Assembly: GCA_025201805.1 (NCBI GenBank)
Contig: MU619290.1
Coordinates: 58,568-122,567 of the forward strand
Length of the DNA stretch: 64,000 nucleotides
Source: Parasitella parasitica
Lineage: Eukaryota; Mucoromycota; Mucoromycetes; Mucorales; Mucoraceae
Reading direction: 5' to 3'
The notes beneath the pieces are model-generated. The model saw nothing but the letters and a program-made list of their open reading frames with translations. It did no database searches and was not told the DNA's origin. Each line of letters starts with the position of its first letter. Position 1 is the stretch's first letter. Both the position numbers and the translations under genes were made by a program. Of the stretch, positions 46,181-56,882 are shown in pieces.

Positions 46181-49100
46181 ATGACATTCAGCGCCCAGTT
46201 GTCAACTATTTTGGTGGAATGGACAACGGCGCTTGTTGATAACGACATCACTCTGGTTCAAAAGTTCCTGCTCAAGGAACCTGAGTTACTGTGGACTCCT
46301 ATACCCCAATCACTAGATAATCTCGATCACCTTGAACAGCGGTTAGCTGAATCAAAGAAACTAGGATCGACATTTCAGCCAGTCAGTGCTATTCAGTTTA
46401 CCTGCCTCTACATTAACCAAGATGATCAATTGAAACTAATAGCTTATTTAATTGAGGTAAGATGAACCGTTTTATTATACAGAGCATGGATGCACATGCA
46501 TGTATAGCAGCAACTGAGAAAGGTCAAAAATAGCAATCTTCTCTACATGATCTTGATACTCGTTTCTGGGGTGAATGCAACAACTCGACGCTTCATTTAG
46601 CTTGCTTCCTGGAAAACAAGCCAATCATGCGGCTCTTGCTCGAAAAAGGAGTATCTGCCACTCCTGCCAATGACCTTGGCTACCTACCAAGCGATATTGC
46701 TGCTGCAGACATCATATTACACTACTTGGACCAACAAAAGCAGCAGCAATCATCTCGAAGCAAAGCTGTCAGACCTAATTATGGCACTCCCAATAAATTT
46801 AAGCTCTTGAAAGAGCTTGCAGAGGAGACAACGAACTCGGGAGGAGACGATCACAAGACATTGGAAATTAGTCTTGATCGCCAAAAGTCGGATGGCCGGT
46901 TATTTCGTAAGGGTAGAGTCAAGGAGACACAGCAAAAAGTATTAGCTGAAGAAGCTGAATTGGAGAAGCAGAGATTAAAGAGACAGATGGAGGTGGCTCA
47001 GTTGGCTAAAAAGTCGGCAGTCAAGAACAACCCCTTATTTATGAAATTGGAGAAAAAGTTTGGTCCAGCCAATAAAGCGACTGGGGAGATAGCAAGTAAG
47101 CATATAAACGCACGGATGGAGCAAGCCATTGCCAAAAGAAATTCTAGCGTGATTTCGTCGCTCAAGGTCAAATCGTATGTGTCTTCAAGCATCTTTCTCC
47201 AAGCAGATGAAGATGCCACGATCGAACAAAAACTACCTCCGCCTCCTATTCCTCCTGCTGCAACCATTACCACAACCGATTCCCACAAAACTGACGACCA
47301 ACAAGACGAGAACTCCAACAACGAAGTTTGTGCCACGACGCCGCCATTGAATGTCAATAAAACACAAACTCTAATCGGGAGCACGGAACCTGATGAATTG
47401 TTGGTTGACGGGCAATTTGCCATTTCTGATAATCCTGTGCTAAAGGATCATGAAACATTGACAGAAGAAGAGGATGAGGAATCCAGTGAGGATGAGGATG
47501 AATTCGATGAGCAACAGGACTTTGATTCGAGTACAAACAATCTCAGTTCATCATCTTCGCTGACGGTTACATCCAAGATCAACTACTCACCAATAGAGAA
47601 CAAGACTGTATACCCAGACATTCAAAGTTATTACCAGTACAATAAAACCAGTGCAAATGCTTGTCACCAAAATCAGCATCGTGAATTGGATCATAGTATA
47701 GCAGAAACTGACGAGGAAGAAGAAGAGGAGCAAGAGAGCGGGGAGAGCGGGGAGAGCGAGGAGAACGAGGAGAGCGAGGAGCAAGAGGAGGATGAAGAGG
47801 AGGATGAGGAAATCGTGCCTGTACAGTTTGCTACTCGATTGGCAACTCCTATTTACAAATCAGTAACGATCCTCAACGAAGACCAGAGAGTAGCACCAGT
47901 GACTACAACAATCTCTACCATCAATCCATCAAAGACAGACAATGGTTGTACAGCTGTGCCAAATGAGATTGACACTATACACGAAAATCAAGAGATGGTA
48001 CTTGATGATCTCAAGATAGAGGAAGCTCAAAATTTCACCAGTCATTCAGCGGCGGCAGTAGTAGATACACCATTTGTGGAACCGCCTGAATCATCCCCGC
48101 CAGTGCCACCCTTGCGATCTCGTGAAAGTGCAATTGCCGTATTAAAAAAGCTGGAAAAACAAGACTCAAGAGAGATGAAACGAAGGAGCGGAAGTCAAAA
48201 GGCTTCTTGGACTATGAGCATGAGCTCGTGGGCTGCTATTTTGGATAGAGAATTCAATCTAGAAGAGCTGGATCAAGAGAAGAAGCTGAAAGAAATGCAA
48301 AGATTTCGTCAATCAGTGGCCGAATCAGAAGAAAAAGGGTCGTCAGCATCACCAGATCATTGCAAAGTTGATGGATTGGGGTTGGCAAATCGAAACATGG
48401 ACATGGACCCTACTGAGGCTCAAGTCGGCAGGTCTAATCCAACAGAGATATCGTTGGATTTCTCGAATTTTGAAACGCCAGCTATACCCACCGTAAGTGT
48501 TCAAAAATCGATTTCAACCAACACATCAGCACCGCAAATTGGAGAAATTCCACGATTAAATGCGTCCAAATCAGTGCGTCGAAAGCCCATTACATCTTCT
48601 CTGTCTGAACCCAATTTGCAGCAGCAGCAGCGGCCAGCAAGTAGTGTAAAACAATACAATATTACCCTCAGCCAAGCTACAGTCAAAAAGGCAGGCTACG
48701 GCAGACTCTATCTGCATGTCAATGGCATTCAGGACATACTGCTTCCCCTGCCAAAAGACCGCGCCTATGTGCGCTGTGTGGTCAGCGATGGTCGCTTTGA
48801 GTACATGTCCCGGTATGAAATCCTATCTCAAAACATCAATTATGACTATGAATGCGTGATTGATACGCATCCAGATATGATCATCACTATATCGCTACAT
48901 GTCCGCCCTGACTATATCATGAAATCTCGTACACCCTTTTCACGCTTATTTTCGAAAAAGAAAAAGAAGGAATGTCTGTCTGGCTATGTCAACAAGGAGG
49001 ATGGTGCTATTGGGCAGGCTCGGTTTGCCTTGACTCACATGTTGCCTGTATGTCAGCATAACTCATACTTGGCCGGCTTCCATTGCTTCAATGCTTGGTA

Positions 49101-49385
49101 TTCACGATCATTCAAGGAACGCCATCGACAAAAGAAAAAGAAGCGAGACTCTGACCGAGATGTGTTAAAAGTGGTGGGAAACTTTGATATTGAGATGCTG
49201 TATTTACCGGCAGAAAACTACAGCCAAAAGGTATACATAAAATAATGTGAAATGCTGTTTTACATGTGGAACTAATATTAACTATGGAATAGCCGTTCCC
49301 TCAAAGCTTACGTGAATGCGACCAAATCATCAAGCAGTTGCATGAATCAAAGTCATCCTCATCAACACGATACCAAACTATTTAA
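46181..49385 (+). CDS. Ankyrin-repeat protein with anillin/Bud4-like C-terminal domain
   Basis: Exons 46181-46456, 46534-49230, 49293-49385 encode 1021 residues. The N-terminal about 150 residues contain one clear ankyrin unit crossing the first intron (WGECNNSTLHLACFLENKPIMRLLLEKGVSATPANDLGY) and probably others. A long disordered middle (about 190-680) has strongly acidic runs (EEDEEDEE) and Pro-rich pieces (PPPPIPPAA, SSPPVPPLR). The C-terminal domain (about 790-975) begins KKAGYGRLYLHVNGIQDILLPLPKDRAYVRCVVSDG and resembles the C2/AH region of anillin/Mid2/Bud4 septation scaffolds. No PH domain follows; the protein ends after a short Ser-rich tail. Likely role is in septum or cortical organisation, by inference. 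Confidence 0.7.
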
Positions 49386-49480
49386 TAAATCAATCAACGC
49401 CTGTACTATTGTGTGTATATTCTCTCTTTAATAGCTTTTTTTATTTTATTTTTTATTTCAATTTATACGTTAAAAGGATA

Positions 49481-50361
49481 TCAAAAATCGTCACCTTGAT
49501 GGGCGAAAAAGTGTGTATATGCAATAACTATGAACGTAATAATCAATTCCACATCTCCACAATAAACCTACATTTATACATACTTGTTCCATATACTAAT
49601 AAACCTCCTGTGATACTCATAACCATAGCTGGTACAGTAATCTATGAATTAAACATTCTTTAGTTTCAATGCATCGGCTTTCATCGTACCGAAATAGCTT
49701 ACGACTTCAGCATGGGCCAAGACAAATGGCAAACCTACACATTGGATGCATGTTAAATCAGCACATTGCTTTACTAATCCCAACTGTTTACACTTACAAA
49801 ATCCTGTGACAATAAACATGCCGGTTATGAAATGTCCTGCATCAATGACACCACTAATACGATGTTGGTAAGAAAAAAATAAAAAATGCATTTATTATAG
49901 CGATACGCTAATACATGCCTGTTATAATCTGACATGAGGTCGTCTTCTCCTGAGCATCTCCCACACAGAGCATTAGGCAAAGGTGCTAATAAATATGTAG
50001 CAACTGTTTGAAAACATGAGTTTGTGTGTTACATTTCTCGTTCTTCTCTTTGTTGTTTTTTACCAACTAATAAAGGCCACCAATTACTAGGAAATAAAAG
50101 CATGTTTAGCAGCAATTAAATACTTTTACGTACCGGGAAATACTTACTAGTAGAGAGCACAAGATAAAATCACCAGTAGAAAGCCAATAGCCAAAACAAA
50201 AGCCAAAGCAATGATACTAAATATTGGGGGATAAAATTAGATGCTCTCCAAGTTGTTGAGAAGAAACTATCTCTTACGCTATTAAATTTCAATGCCTTTT
50301 TTTTTAGTTGCTAGCATAACCAAGTTTATTCACATGCAAACTTACTTCTTAAACCTGCCAT
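49481..50361 (-). CDS. VPS55: Vps55 endosomal protein (LEPROT family), with a 1-nt exon
   Basis: Small four-helix membrane protein for late endosome-to-vacuole sorting. Nine exons: 50361-50346, 50278 (one base), 50216-50148, 50086-50064, 50003-49919, 49853-49798, 49734-49703, 49641-49584, 49527-49481, total 387 nt = 128 residues, the normal Vps55 length. The protein reads MAGLRTIIALAFVLAIGFLL..ILSCALYYNWWPLLVVATYLLAPLPNALC..GHFITGMFIVTGF..LPFVLAHAEVITVPAMVMSITGGLLVYGT and ends QGDDF, matching fungal Vps55 throughout. The frame works only if a single C at 50278, flanked by TTAATAG and GTAAGAG, is an exon. The intron 49918-49854 is GC-AG; no GT alternative keeps frame. If the last two introns were missed, the protein would lose its fourth helix. 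Confidence 0.9.
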
Positions 50362-50860
50362 AATTTGTACAAAGAAGTGTATAAAGATTAAGAAAGAACA
50401 AAAAACGTTTGGAAAACATACACATTTGAAATGTGCATTTAAACCACGCCGACGTCAGCTGCGTCAAGGTCTTTGACATACAAAATACTACGATTCTGGG
50501 ATGTCTTTCATGACTCCATGCCAAAAATTGCCAGAGCATTAAAAGTAACTTCTTTTGATGCCGCTACAAATGATTCCATCACATTCTAACAAAAGTATCC
50601 AGGCTCGAATAGATATCTGGAATTATCCGTATTTCAGTACTTTAGCGAGCCAAAATCATGTTACCATCAGTACCATGCTATAGAGCTTGCGTATTTTCTT
50701 TGCCAACAAATTTTTATCCGACTAGTTGATACAACCTATACTTGATGATAGACATTAAAAAGCGAGGCCGACGTCATGATTGTACATTTAATACGATGTC
50801 TATAAATAAGGCGAACCACCATCTTTGGCTCGTTACTCTTTTCTCTTTGCTCGCCATCTA
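50362..50860. promoter_or_regulatory. Divergent promoter region of VPS55 and TOM70
   Basis: A 499 bp spacer between start codons. A TATAAATAAGG motif at 50800-50810 lies 50 bp before the TOM70 start and may be its TATA element. A minus-strand frame (50342-50539) overlaps the VPS55 leader and is not protein-like. Confidence 0.4.
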
Positions 50861-52867
50861 ATGAGCTCCAAAAAAAGCTGGAAATTTTATGCTACCGTGG
50901 TTGTTGCTACCGCACTTGTTGGCACAGGCGCATTCATTCTTTCAAATCAACGGTCAAGTCTCAAGCGACGACAAACAAGTACGTACATATACATGCAATG
51001 GCTTTAATCTCTGCTTTATCAAGCATTCATTTATATAGAGAAGACTGTGCCGGATTTAACAGATGAGATGTACGAATCCATGACAGATAATGATATCGCT
51101 CTCCTAAGTGCTCAGGTATGTATACGTAATCTGCTTGGCTTTTGACATATTGTCTCAGTAATTGTCATTTTACGCAGCAACGTTTAACAGCGTCGACATC
51201 GCTTAAAGTCAAAGGAAATCAAGCGTTTACCGAAAAGAGATATTATAATGCTATTAAGCTATACACTCAGGCGACTCGCTTCTCGGCAGAACCGATCTTT
51301 TACTCTAACCGCGCTGCTTGTTTCTCAAATCTGGGGCAGATGGATCGAGTGATAGCCGATTGCAGTGAAGCATTGCGGTTAAATCCTACCTATATCCGGG
51401 CATTACAGAGAAGGGCGCAAGCATATGAAGTTATGGGCAATGAATCAAATGCATTATTTGGTATGCAGTATATACATAGGTCATTGCACAAAAGGGATGG
51501 CATCTCACTCGATTCCAACAGACTATACTGCAATTTTAATTTTAGAAGGCGTTAAAAATGAGCAGGCGTCAGAAGCGACTGAAAGATTGCTTGGATATAT
51601 CTCGGAGCAAAAGGCAAAAGAAATGATCAAGGTAAACCAACTTGTAATTTATCACTTGAAACCTATTTTTTCAACTGGGGAAAAAAAAAAAAAAAAATAG
51701 GGAAAACCACATAGACTTCCTTCTTCGATATTCATCAATGTCTATCTGAAATCGTTTGCTCCAGGTAATACGAATTTACATTCATATTGGCAATAAATTA
51801 TCTCTAACACTCGAAAAATAGATAAACATGATAGCGAACTGCCGTACGCCTTAAGCGAGGATGGAGGTGATGCCTATTTTGTTAAAGCCAGAGCCGCTTT
51901 GGCACAAAAGGACTACTACGAGTCTCTTGAACACATCAAGACGGCAGTAAAATTGGGATGTTCAAATCAAGCACTAGCACTTGACCTTAAAGGCACATTG
52001 AACTTCTTGGAAGGACAGTCTGATGCCGCTCTTGAGGCATTTGACCAAGCACTGATATTTGATCCTACTTGTATTCAAGTTTATATCAAGAAATCCGACG
52101 TCTATATGGAACAAGGAGATCTCAAAGCGGCACTCGCACAATTGGATATTGCTACCAAATTGAATCCTCTCGATGCTTATGTCTACTATCATCGAGGCCA
52201 GATATTTTATGTTAGTGGACAATACAATTTAGCATTGGAAGATTATACCGAAAGTATGCGTTTGGACCCAACATTTGTGTACTCACAAATTCAATTGGCT
52301 GTCGTTGAGCATAAACTTGGCCACCATGTGAAAGCAGTAAACATATTCCAGCAGGTGTCAGCACAGTTCCCTACCTGTGCAGAAGTTCACAACTACTATG
52401 GGGAAGTATTAATAGATCAGGGCAAGACCCAAGGCGCAATCGACATGTTTAACAAGGCCATGGCATTGGATCCAAGTCATCCAATTCCGTACATCAACAA
52501 AGCCATGGTCTTGTACCAACATTTAGGAAACCCAGAGGAAGCGATTCAATTATGCAAAAATGCACTGGATGGTATAGGATGATTATGCTCTTATCAAATA
52601 ACAAGCTGACAAGCACTTGTAACATTTATAGCTGATCCCGCTTGTGACGCTGCTGTTGCTTCGGTAGCACAAATGTTGATTGAGCAGGATCGACCATGGG
52701 AAGCATTAGTCTACTATGAAAAGGCAATGGATCTTGCGAGAACTCAGGCTGAACTAGAGCATGCCATTAGTTACGTGGAAGCCACTAAAGCACAAATCAG
52801 GCAAGCTCGTGGCGGTACAAAGTCAAATGTTGTGCTAACAAATGTATTTTTTTTTTTTTTTTTTTAG
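50861..52867 (+). CDS. TOM70: Mitochondrial import receptor Tom70 (TPR protein)
   Basis: Outer-membrane receptor that accepts preproteins and Hsp70/Hsp90 clients through TPR repeats. Exons 50861-50978, 51039-51115, 51178-51460, 51522-51631, 51701-51764, 51822-52571, 52632 to the end; about 545 residues. An N-terminal membrane anchor (about 9-29, FYATVVVATALVGTGAFIL) is followed by the clamp TPRs starting LKVKGNQAFTEKRYYNAIKLYTQA and IFYSNRAACFSNLGQMDRVIADC, typical of Tom70. Later repeats include AYFVKARAALAQKDYYESL, VYIKKSDVYMEQGDLKAAL, AYVYYHRGQIFYVSGQYNLAL and MFNKAMALDPSHP. The C-terminus is uncertain: after LTNV the frame runs into a poly-T tract (52846-52865) coding Phe to a TAG at 52867. 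A short intron across the T tract ending at 52867 would instead give NI and a stop at 52873. Confidence 0.93.
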
Positions 52868-53048
52868 ATTTAGAGAGGAATACGTTTAAAGTATTCTCAA
52901 TTTATAAAAAGAAAGTCTTTAATGAGCACCCTATCCAATTGGATGAATAATTGCCCAGGACAGATCAAAGATTGTAATTAGAGTCTAATCGAAATGGAAG
53001 GTAAAAAGGAATGGCAGGTGCATATGGTGAGATTATCACAAAGGGATA

Positions 53049-54329
53049 CAGTGCTTCCCACTCGCAAATTACCGAATGTTTGAAAAGACCGCCCACTATT
53101 TTGAGGCTAAATTGCCCATACAAAGCAGACTAGTTTGGCCGGATGTTTGAAGTTAATTTGACCAGTTTTTATTTAATTTATGGAATGCTGAATGAAATTC
53201 TGCAAATGTTCAACAGCAACATCTTTGTTTCCTTCAACAACCCTTGATGTGAGGATTTCTACATCGGTCAACTTACTTTCCTCTACCTCTATCCTTCAAA
53301 ACTTTCCAAAACTGCTCGATAGGGTTGAGCTTTAGTGAGGGGGAGGGGGGGGGGGATAGGGTAAGAAATATACAGGTATTTTAACTTGTTTGATAATTAT
53401 AGAAACAACGATATCATGGCTATGAATTGGGGGGGGGGCATTGTCCATAACAACATGAAAGTCTTTCATGTTGGGAAATCCATTCATGATGTCTAATGTG
53501 TCACTGATAAACTGGGCGAAATGGCCGGCTATAGTTCCTCTTAGTATAGCGCCGGGTGCTTTTCTTTTGACGGCGCCTACAACCCTTCTTTTTTTGACGT
53601 ATCGTGGCTCCCTTTTACTTACATTAAACACACCAAATGCCTCCGAATTGCACTCGCAGACGGCGATTCTATGATTGCCCGAGTGCCACGCTTTGACCGA
53701 CGCATGTTTATATCGGAGCCTAATTCATCAAGAAATGCACAATTTTGCATATACAACAGCATGACTTTCTTAACCCATTCCTCCACAAACTTAGCACGGC
53801 GATTTGTTTTTTGACAGGGGAGTTTTTTTTCCAGGATCTTTGTTATATGCTGTCTTCCATTTTCTTGCAGTTTCGTAATGGACATTGACTGCTTTAGCTG
53901 CTTGAGAAGGTGTCATAAGTTTATCGTCGTCGATTTTCATCCGTATGACTATTGTAGACTGATTTTCGTTCTTTTTTTTTTTTGGGAGCTGCTTCTTCCA
54001 TATCAGCGTCTTTGGGTTCTTTGTTCTTGACGTATTTGTGGGGATTCGTCAAATTTGTCAGTCGAAATGATGATTCTACAACAAAGTATGACGCTTCCTT
54101 GTCAGACTCGTCTACGATTCCACGCCTACCATCTTTGTGGAAGCTATTCATTTCAGCGAGTTACGGTATAAAGAACGGGAACATCCAAAACAAAAAAGTT
54201 GGTTAAACTATTTGCAAAATGTGGTCCCAAAACTGGTCTCCTTTGTTTGGGCAATTTAGTCCCGCACAAGAGCCAAAATAGTGGGCGGTCTTTTTCAAGC
54301 ATTCGGTAAATTGAAAGTGGGAAGCATTG
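53049..54329 (-). mobile_element. Tc1/mariner-like DNA transposon, non-autonomous (decayed)
   Basis: A 1281 bp element with terminal inverted repeats of at least 60 bp. The left end starts CAGTGCTTCCCAC at 53049. The right end, read in reverse, starts CAATGCTTCCCAC at 54329. Both continue with TACCGAATG and GACCGCCCACTATTTT. Both are flanked by TA (53047-53048 and 54330-54331), the target-site duplication of this superfamily. Inside, the minus strand carries a broken DDE transposase (separate entry). It sits between TOM70 and the SET gene. Confidence 0.85.
53273..54151 (-). pseudogene. Broken DDE_3 transposase of the Tc1-like element
   Basis: Fragments in several minus-strand frames read in order: N-terminal basic region (54151 downward); helix-turn-helix-like TPSQAAKAVNVHYETARKW near 53910-53860; FLDELGSDINMRRSKRG with the first catalytic Asp near 53720; VVMDNAP.IH with the second Asp near 53440; and LNPIEQFWKVLKD with the catalytic Glu near 53310, ending at a stop at 53273. 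Frame changes occur at least near 53820 and at G/C homopolymers 53340-53354 and 53428-53437. The catalytic DDE residues survive but no intact frame does. Confidence 0.8.
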
Positions 54330-54518
54330 TATCCCCAATGCAGCTGCTAAACTACAGACGTTAAAATAGTCTGGGGGCGTCACAGCAAACCGATGGCTTG
54401 TGTGTGTCAAAAAAAAAAAAAAAAAAAAAAAAAAAAACGCATTTGAACTATATCAAGTCGGCATACTCGCGATTTTCTTTTCTCTCTTTTTTCTTTATCG
54501 TGTTTATATATTAATAAA

Positions 54519-55318
54519 ATGTCTGCTGAAGATCTCTTGAACGATACATTCCTGGTGCTTGAGGAAGAAACCTTGAAGGCCAATGAGCAAGTGCAAGCTT
54601 TTCAACGCAAGCTTATGGATCCCATTTGGCATAAACGTCGTGAATTGGTAAAGAAGATTCCAAACTTTTGGGGCACAGCCGTAAGTATATGTAGAGGCGG
54701 GGGGAGGGCGTCGTCAATTCAGCTGAATTAAGGTATCTGTGTAGATTGGTAACTCTCCCATGTTTGCTATCAACCCATCTGAAAACGACTTGGAGGCTTT
54801 GGATAATTTGACTGATTTCCACGTTGAGTATGACCATGACAAGCCTGATTATCGTAAAATCGTTGCTGTAAGTAATACACACACCCAATGGCATATTCTG
54901 CATCTTTATTAAACTTTTGTGGTTTGAGCAGACTTTCAAAAAGAACAGCGTCTTCAAGAATGAGACCTTGACCAAGGAAATCACTGTTGATCCTGAAAGC
55001 GATGGCACTACTGTCAGCAAGACCACCATTGAGTACCATGAGAATAAGGGCCCTAGCAATAAACGCAAGGCATCTGGTGATGATGAGGACGAGGACGACG
55101 ACTTTAACGTTTCTTTTGTTGACTGGTTTGGCGATGACGATGTTCGTGCCGGTATCATCCTCTCTGAGGATATCTTCCCTAACGCTATTGAATATTACCA
55201 AGGTCCTGGTGAATCTGAGGATGAGGACGAAGATGCTGAAATCGATCTTGACGATTCCGAAGGCGAGGATGAGGACGAAGAAGACGAGAAGCCCAAAACC
55301 AAGAAGGCCAAAAAGTAG
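54519..55318 (+). CDS. SET/TAF-I (Vps75-like) NAP-family histone chaperone
   Basis: Nuclear histone chaperone of the NAP superfamily. Exons 54519-54680, 54745-54867, 54932-55318, total 223 residues. A dimerisation helix (LVLEEETLKANEQVQAFQRKLMDPIWHKRRELVKKIPNFW) precedes the NAP earmuff fold (IGNSPMFAINPSENDLEALDNLTDFHVEYD; FKNETLTKEITVD). The SET-type end of the domain follows: VSFVDWFGDDDV, ILSEDIFPNAIEYYQG. An acidic tail ends in KTKKAKK. The lack of the long N-terminal region of Nap1 and the WF.DDD phrase favour SET over Nap1. Convergent with RPL18 (416 bp apart). A poly-A run ending at 54436 lies about 80 bp before the start. Confidence 0.93.
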
Positions 55319-55734
55319 TTTTTTCAATTTTCAAGCGTAAATATGTAATAGTAAACTAATCAATAAAAGCGCATGAAATCCATGTATAGCCATTATTCAT
55401 GTAAAAATGCTTATTGATTTAAATTAATTTTTTTTTCTTCTTCCTACATTTATAAACATTTGAGGTCTTCCTGCTCTAACCTCTGTGCGTGGACAGAGTC
55501 GTGTGCTGCAAACTCAACAAGCCTGTAAATTTTGTAGCTGGGAGAAACTGGGCTATTCCAACAATGATGAACCAAAGCCCTAAATCCAAGGAATCCGAAA
55601 TACAAAGCCTTGTAGCAAGCATCAACAAGAAACGCACATAAGCCATGTACAATCATCGTCATTCAATAACTAATTTATTTTTAATTGTGTTGACCCACAT
55701 AATAAAAGGAAAAAAGCAGAGTGAAAAGACTAGT
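55319..55734. other. Convergent intergenic spacer
   Basis: About 415 bp between the SET and RPL18 stop codons. A minus-strand frame at 55450-55662 is open but has no family resemblance and is probably chance. A T-rich run lies near 55428-55440. Confidence 0.4.
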
Positions 55735-56624
55735 TTAAACCTTGAAACCACGAGAGGCACGCTTACCACGAGCACGCTCGAACTTGCGACCCTTGGAACG
55801 GACGAAAGGCTTCTTGTTCTTATGGGGACCCATACCGAAATGTTTGACGGATTCGCGAGAGTTCTATATAGAAATTGTTAATTTACAGATATCCTAATTT
55901 GCCTTTTTTTTTAAAAAAAAAAATAACCACATTACCTTGGCACCACGGACGAGAATGGTGTTGGCACCAGTAGGAGCACGGAGAGCCAATTGATCCAAGG
56001 TCAAAACCTCACCACCAGCCTTCAAGATGCGAGCCTTGGCAGTCTTGGTAAAGTGGAGAGCAGCGACAGAAAGCTTGGGGAGGTCCAAGAGACGAGAATC
56101 GTCGGTGACGGAACCAACAACGACAACAGTCTTACCTTCCTTGTTGTTCTTGACGATGCGAGAAACGGTAACAGGAGGACGGTTGACACGAGACATAAAG
56201 AGACGCTTCAATACAACCTTGTTAAAGTTGGCATCGGTACGACGAGCAAGGAAACGGTAGAGCTACACACGAAGATCAGCATGATATCAAAAAGAAAGAA
56301 AAAATCCGCACAAAACCCCAATATTTACCTTAACCAACAAGGCCAAGTAGACATTGTCAGACTTGGGAGCTGTACGGTTACTGTTTTTGACGTGATGTTT
56401 CTTTAAGTCAATACCCTAAATGCCATAGATTGAATCTGATTTTTAGTCGGCTGAACGCCAAGGAAGCAACTCGAAAAGCACAAACAGCAACAATCGATGC
56501 ATTTTCGAAAATGGCAACTTGAACCCCATCCATCAATCCATCCGTCTCAGATCATCCATTTCAGACATCGAGTTGTTGCTTTTCGAGTTGCCTATCCAAG
56601 AAAAAAAAAATCGATATTTACCAT
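55735..56624 (-). CDS. RPL18: 60S ribosomal protein eL18 (RPL18)
   Basis: Large-subunit structural protein. Exons 56624-56622 (the ATG alone), 56415-56329, 56262-55936, 55863-55735, total 181 residues. The N-terminus [41 protein letters not shown] is unmistakable, and the C-terminus ends [17 protein letters not shown]. The first exon is only the start codon, followed by a 206 nt intron that contains a long inverted repeat (56465-56591). This is the second ribosomal protein gene here with an ATG-only first exon. Divergent from SPC25 with a short shared promoter. Confidence 0.96.
56465..56591. repeat. Inverted repeat in RPL18 intron 1
   Basis: GCAACTCGAAAAGCA at 56466-56480 pairs perfectly with TGCTTTTCGAGTTGC at 56577-56591. 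Inner partial arms (AACAATCGATG at 56489-56499 against CATCGAGTTGTT at 56567-56578) extend it. A 14-nt palindrome CATTTTCGAAAATG lies in the loop side. The arms could fold the intron RNA or reflect a small inverted-repeat element. Confidence 0.7.
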
Positions 56625-56882
56625 TGTAGTAGATGTTTTGACAGCTGAAGTAAAGAAGGATCTATCGTCTCACTCCCCCATCTCTACTGTATAGGCTCTG
56701 TCTCCCTTTCCACACCTGCCCCCCCCTCCCCCCAGTTTGCCCTCCATTTACACAATTCCACTCCCGGCATCGCTACAAACACCTCTTCGATCCATCAACT
56801 TTTTGAAGATTACGGTACAGGAGTCACGATTGAAAAAGGCCCACGGCCAATACAGCTGAACCCCTCTTTCCATATCTTACAC

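Noticed and set aside
46998..47423. 141-residue minus-strand frame
   Set aside because: Antisense shadow of the acidic linker of the ankyrin/anillin-like gene.
49649..49891. 80-residue minus-strand frame read as a whole protein
   Set aside because: It is three VPS55 exons plus retained introns; correct splicing adds two further exons and the fourth membrane helix.
54770..55327. 185-residue minus-strand frame with hydrophobic stretches
   Set aside because: Antisense of the acidic SET chaperone exon; reversed GA-rich codons give artificial Leu/Phe/Ile runs.
55450..55662. 70-residue minus-strand frame
   Set aside because: Located in the SET/RPL18 3' spacer, no recognisable features, and the composition does not suggest selection.
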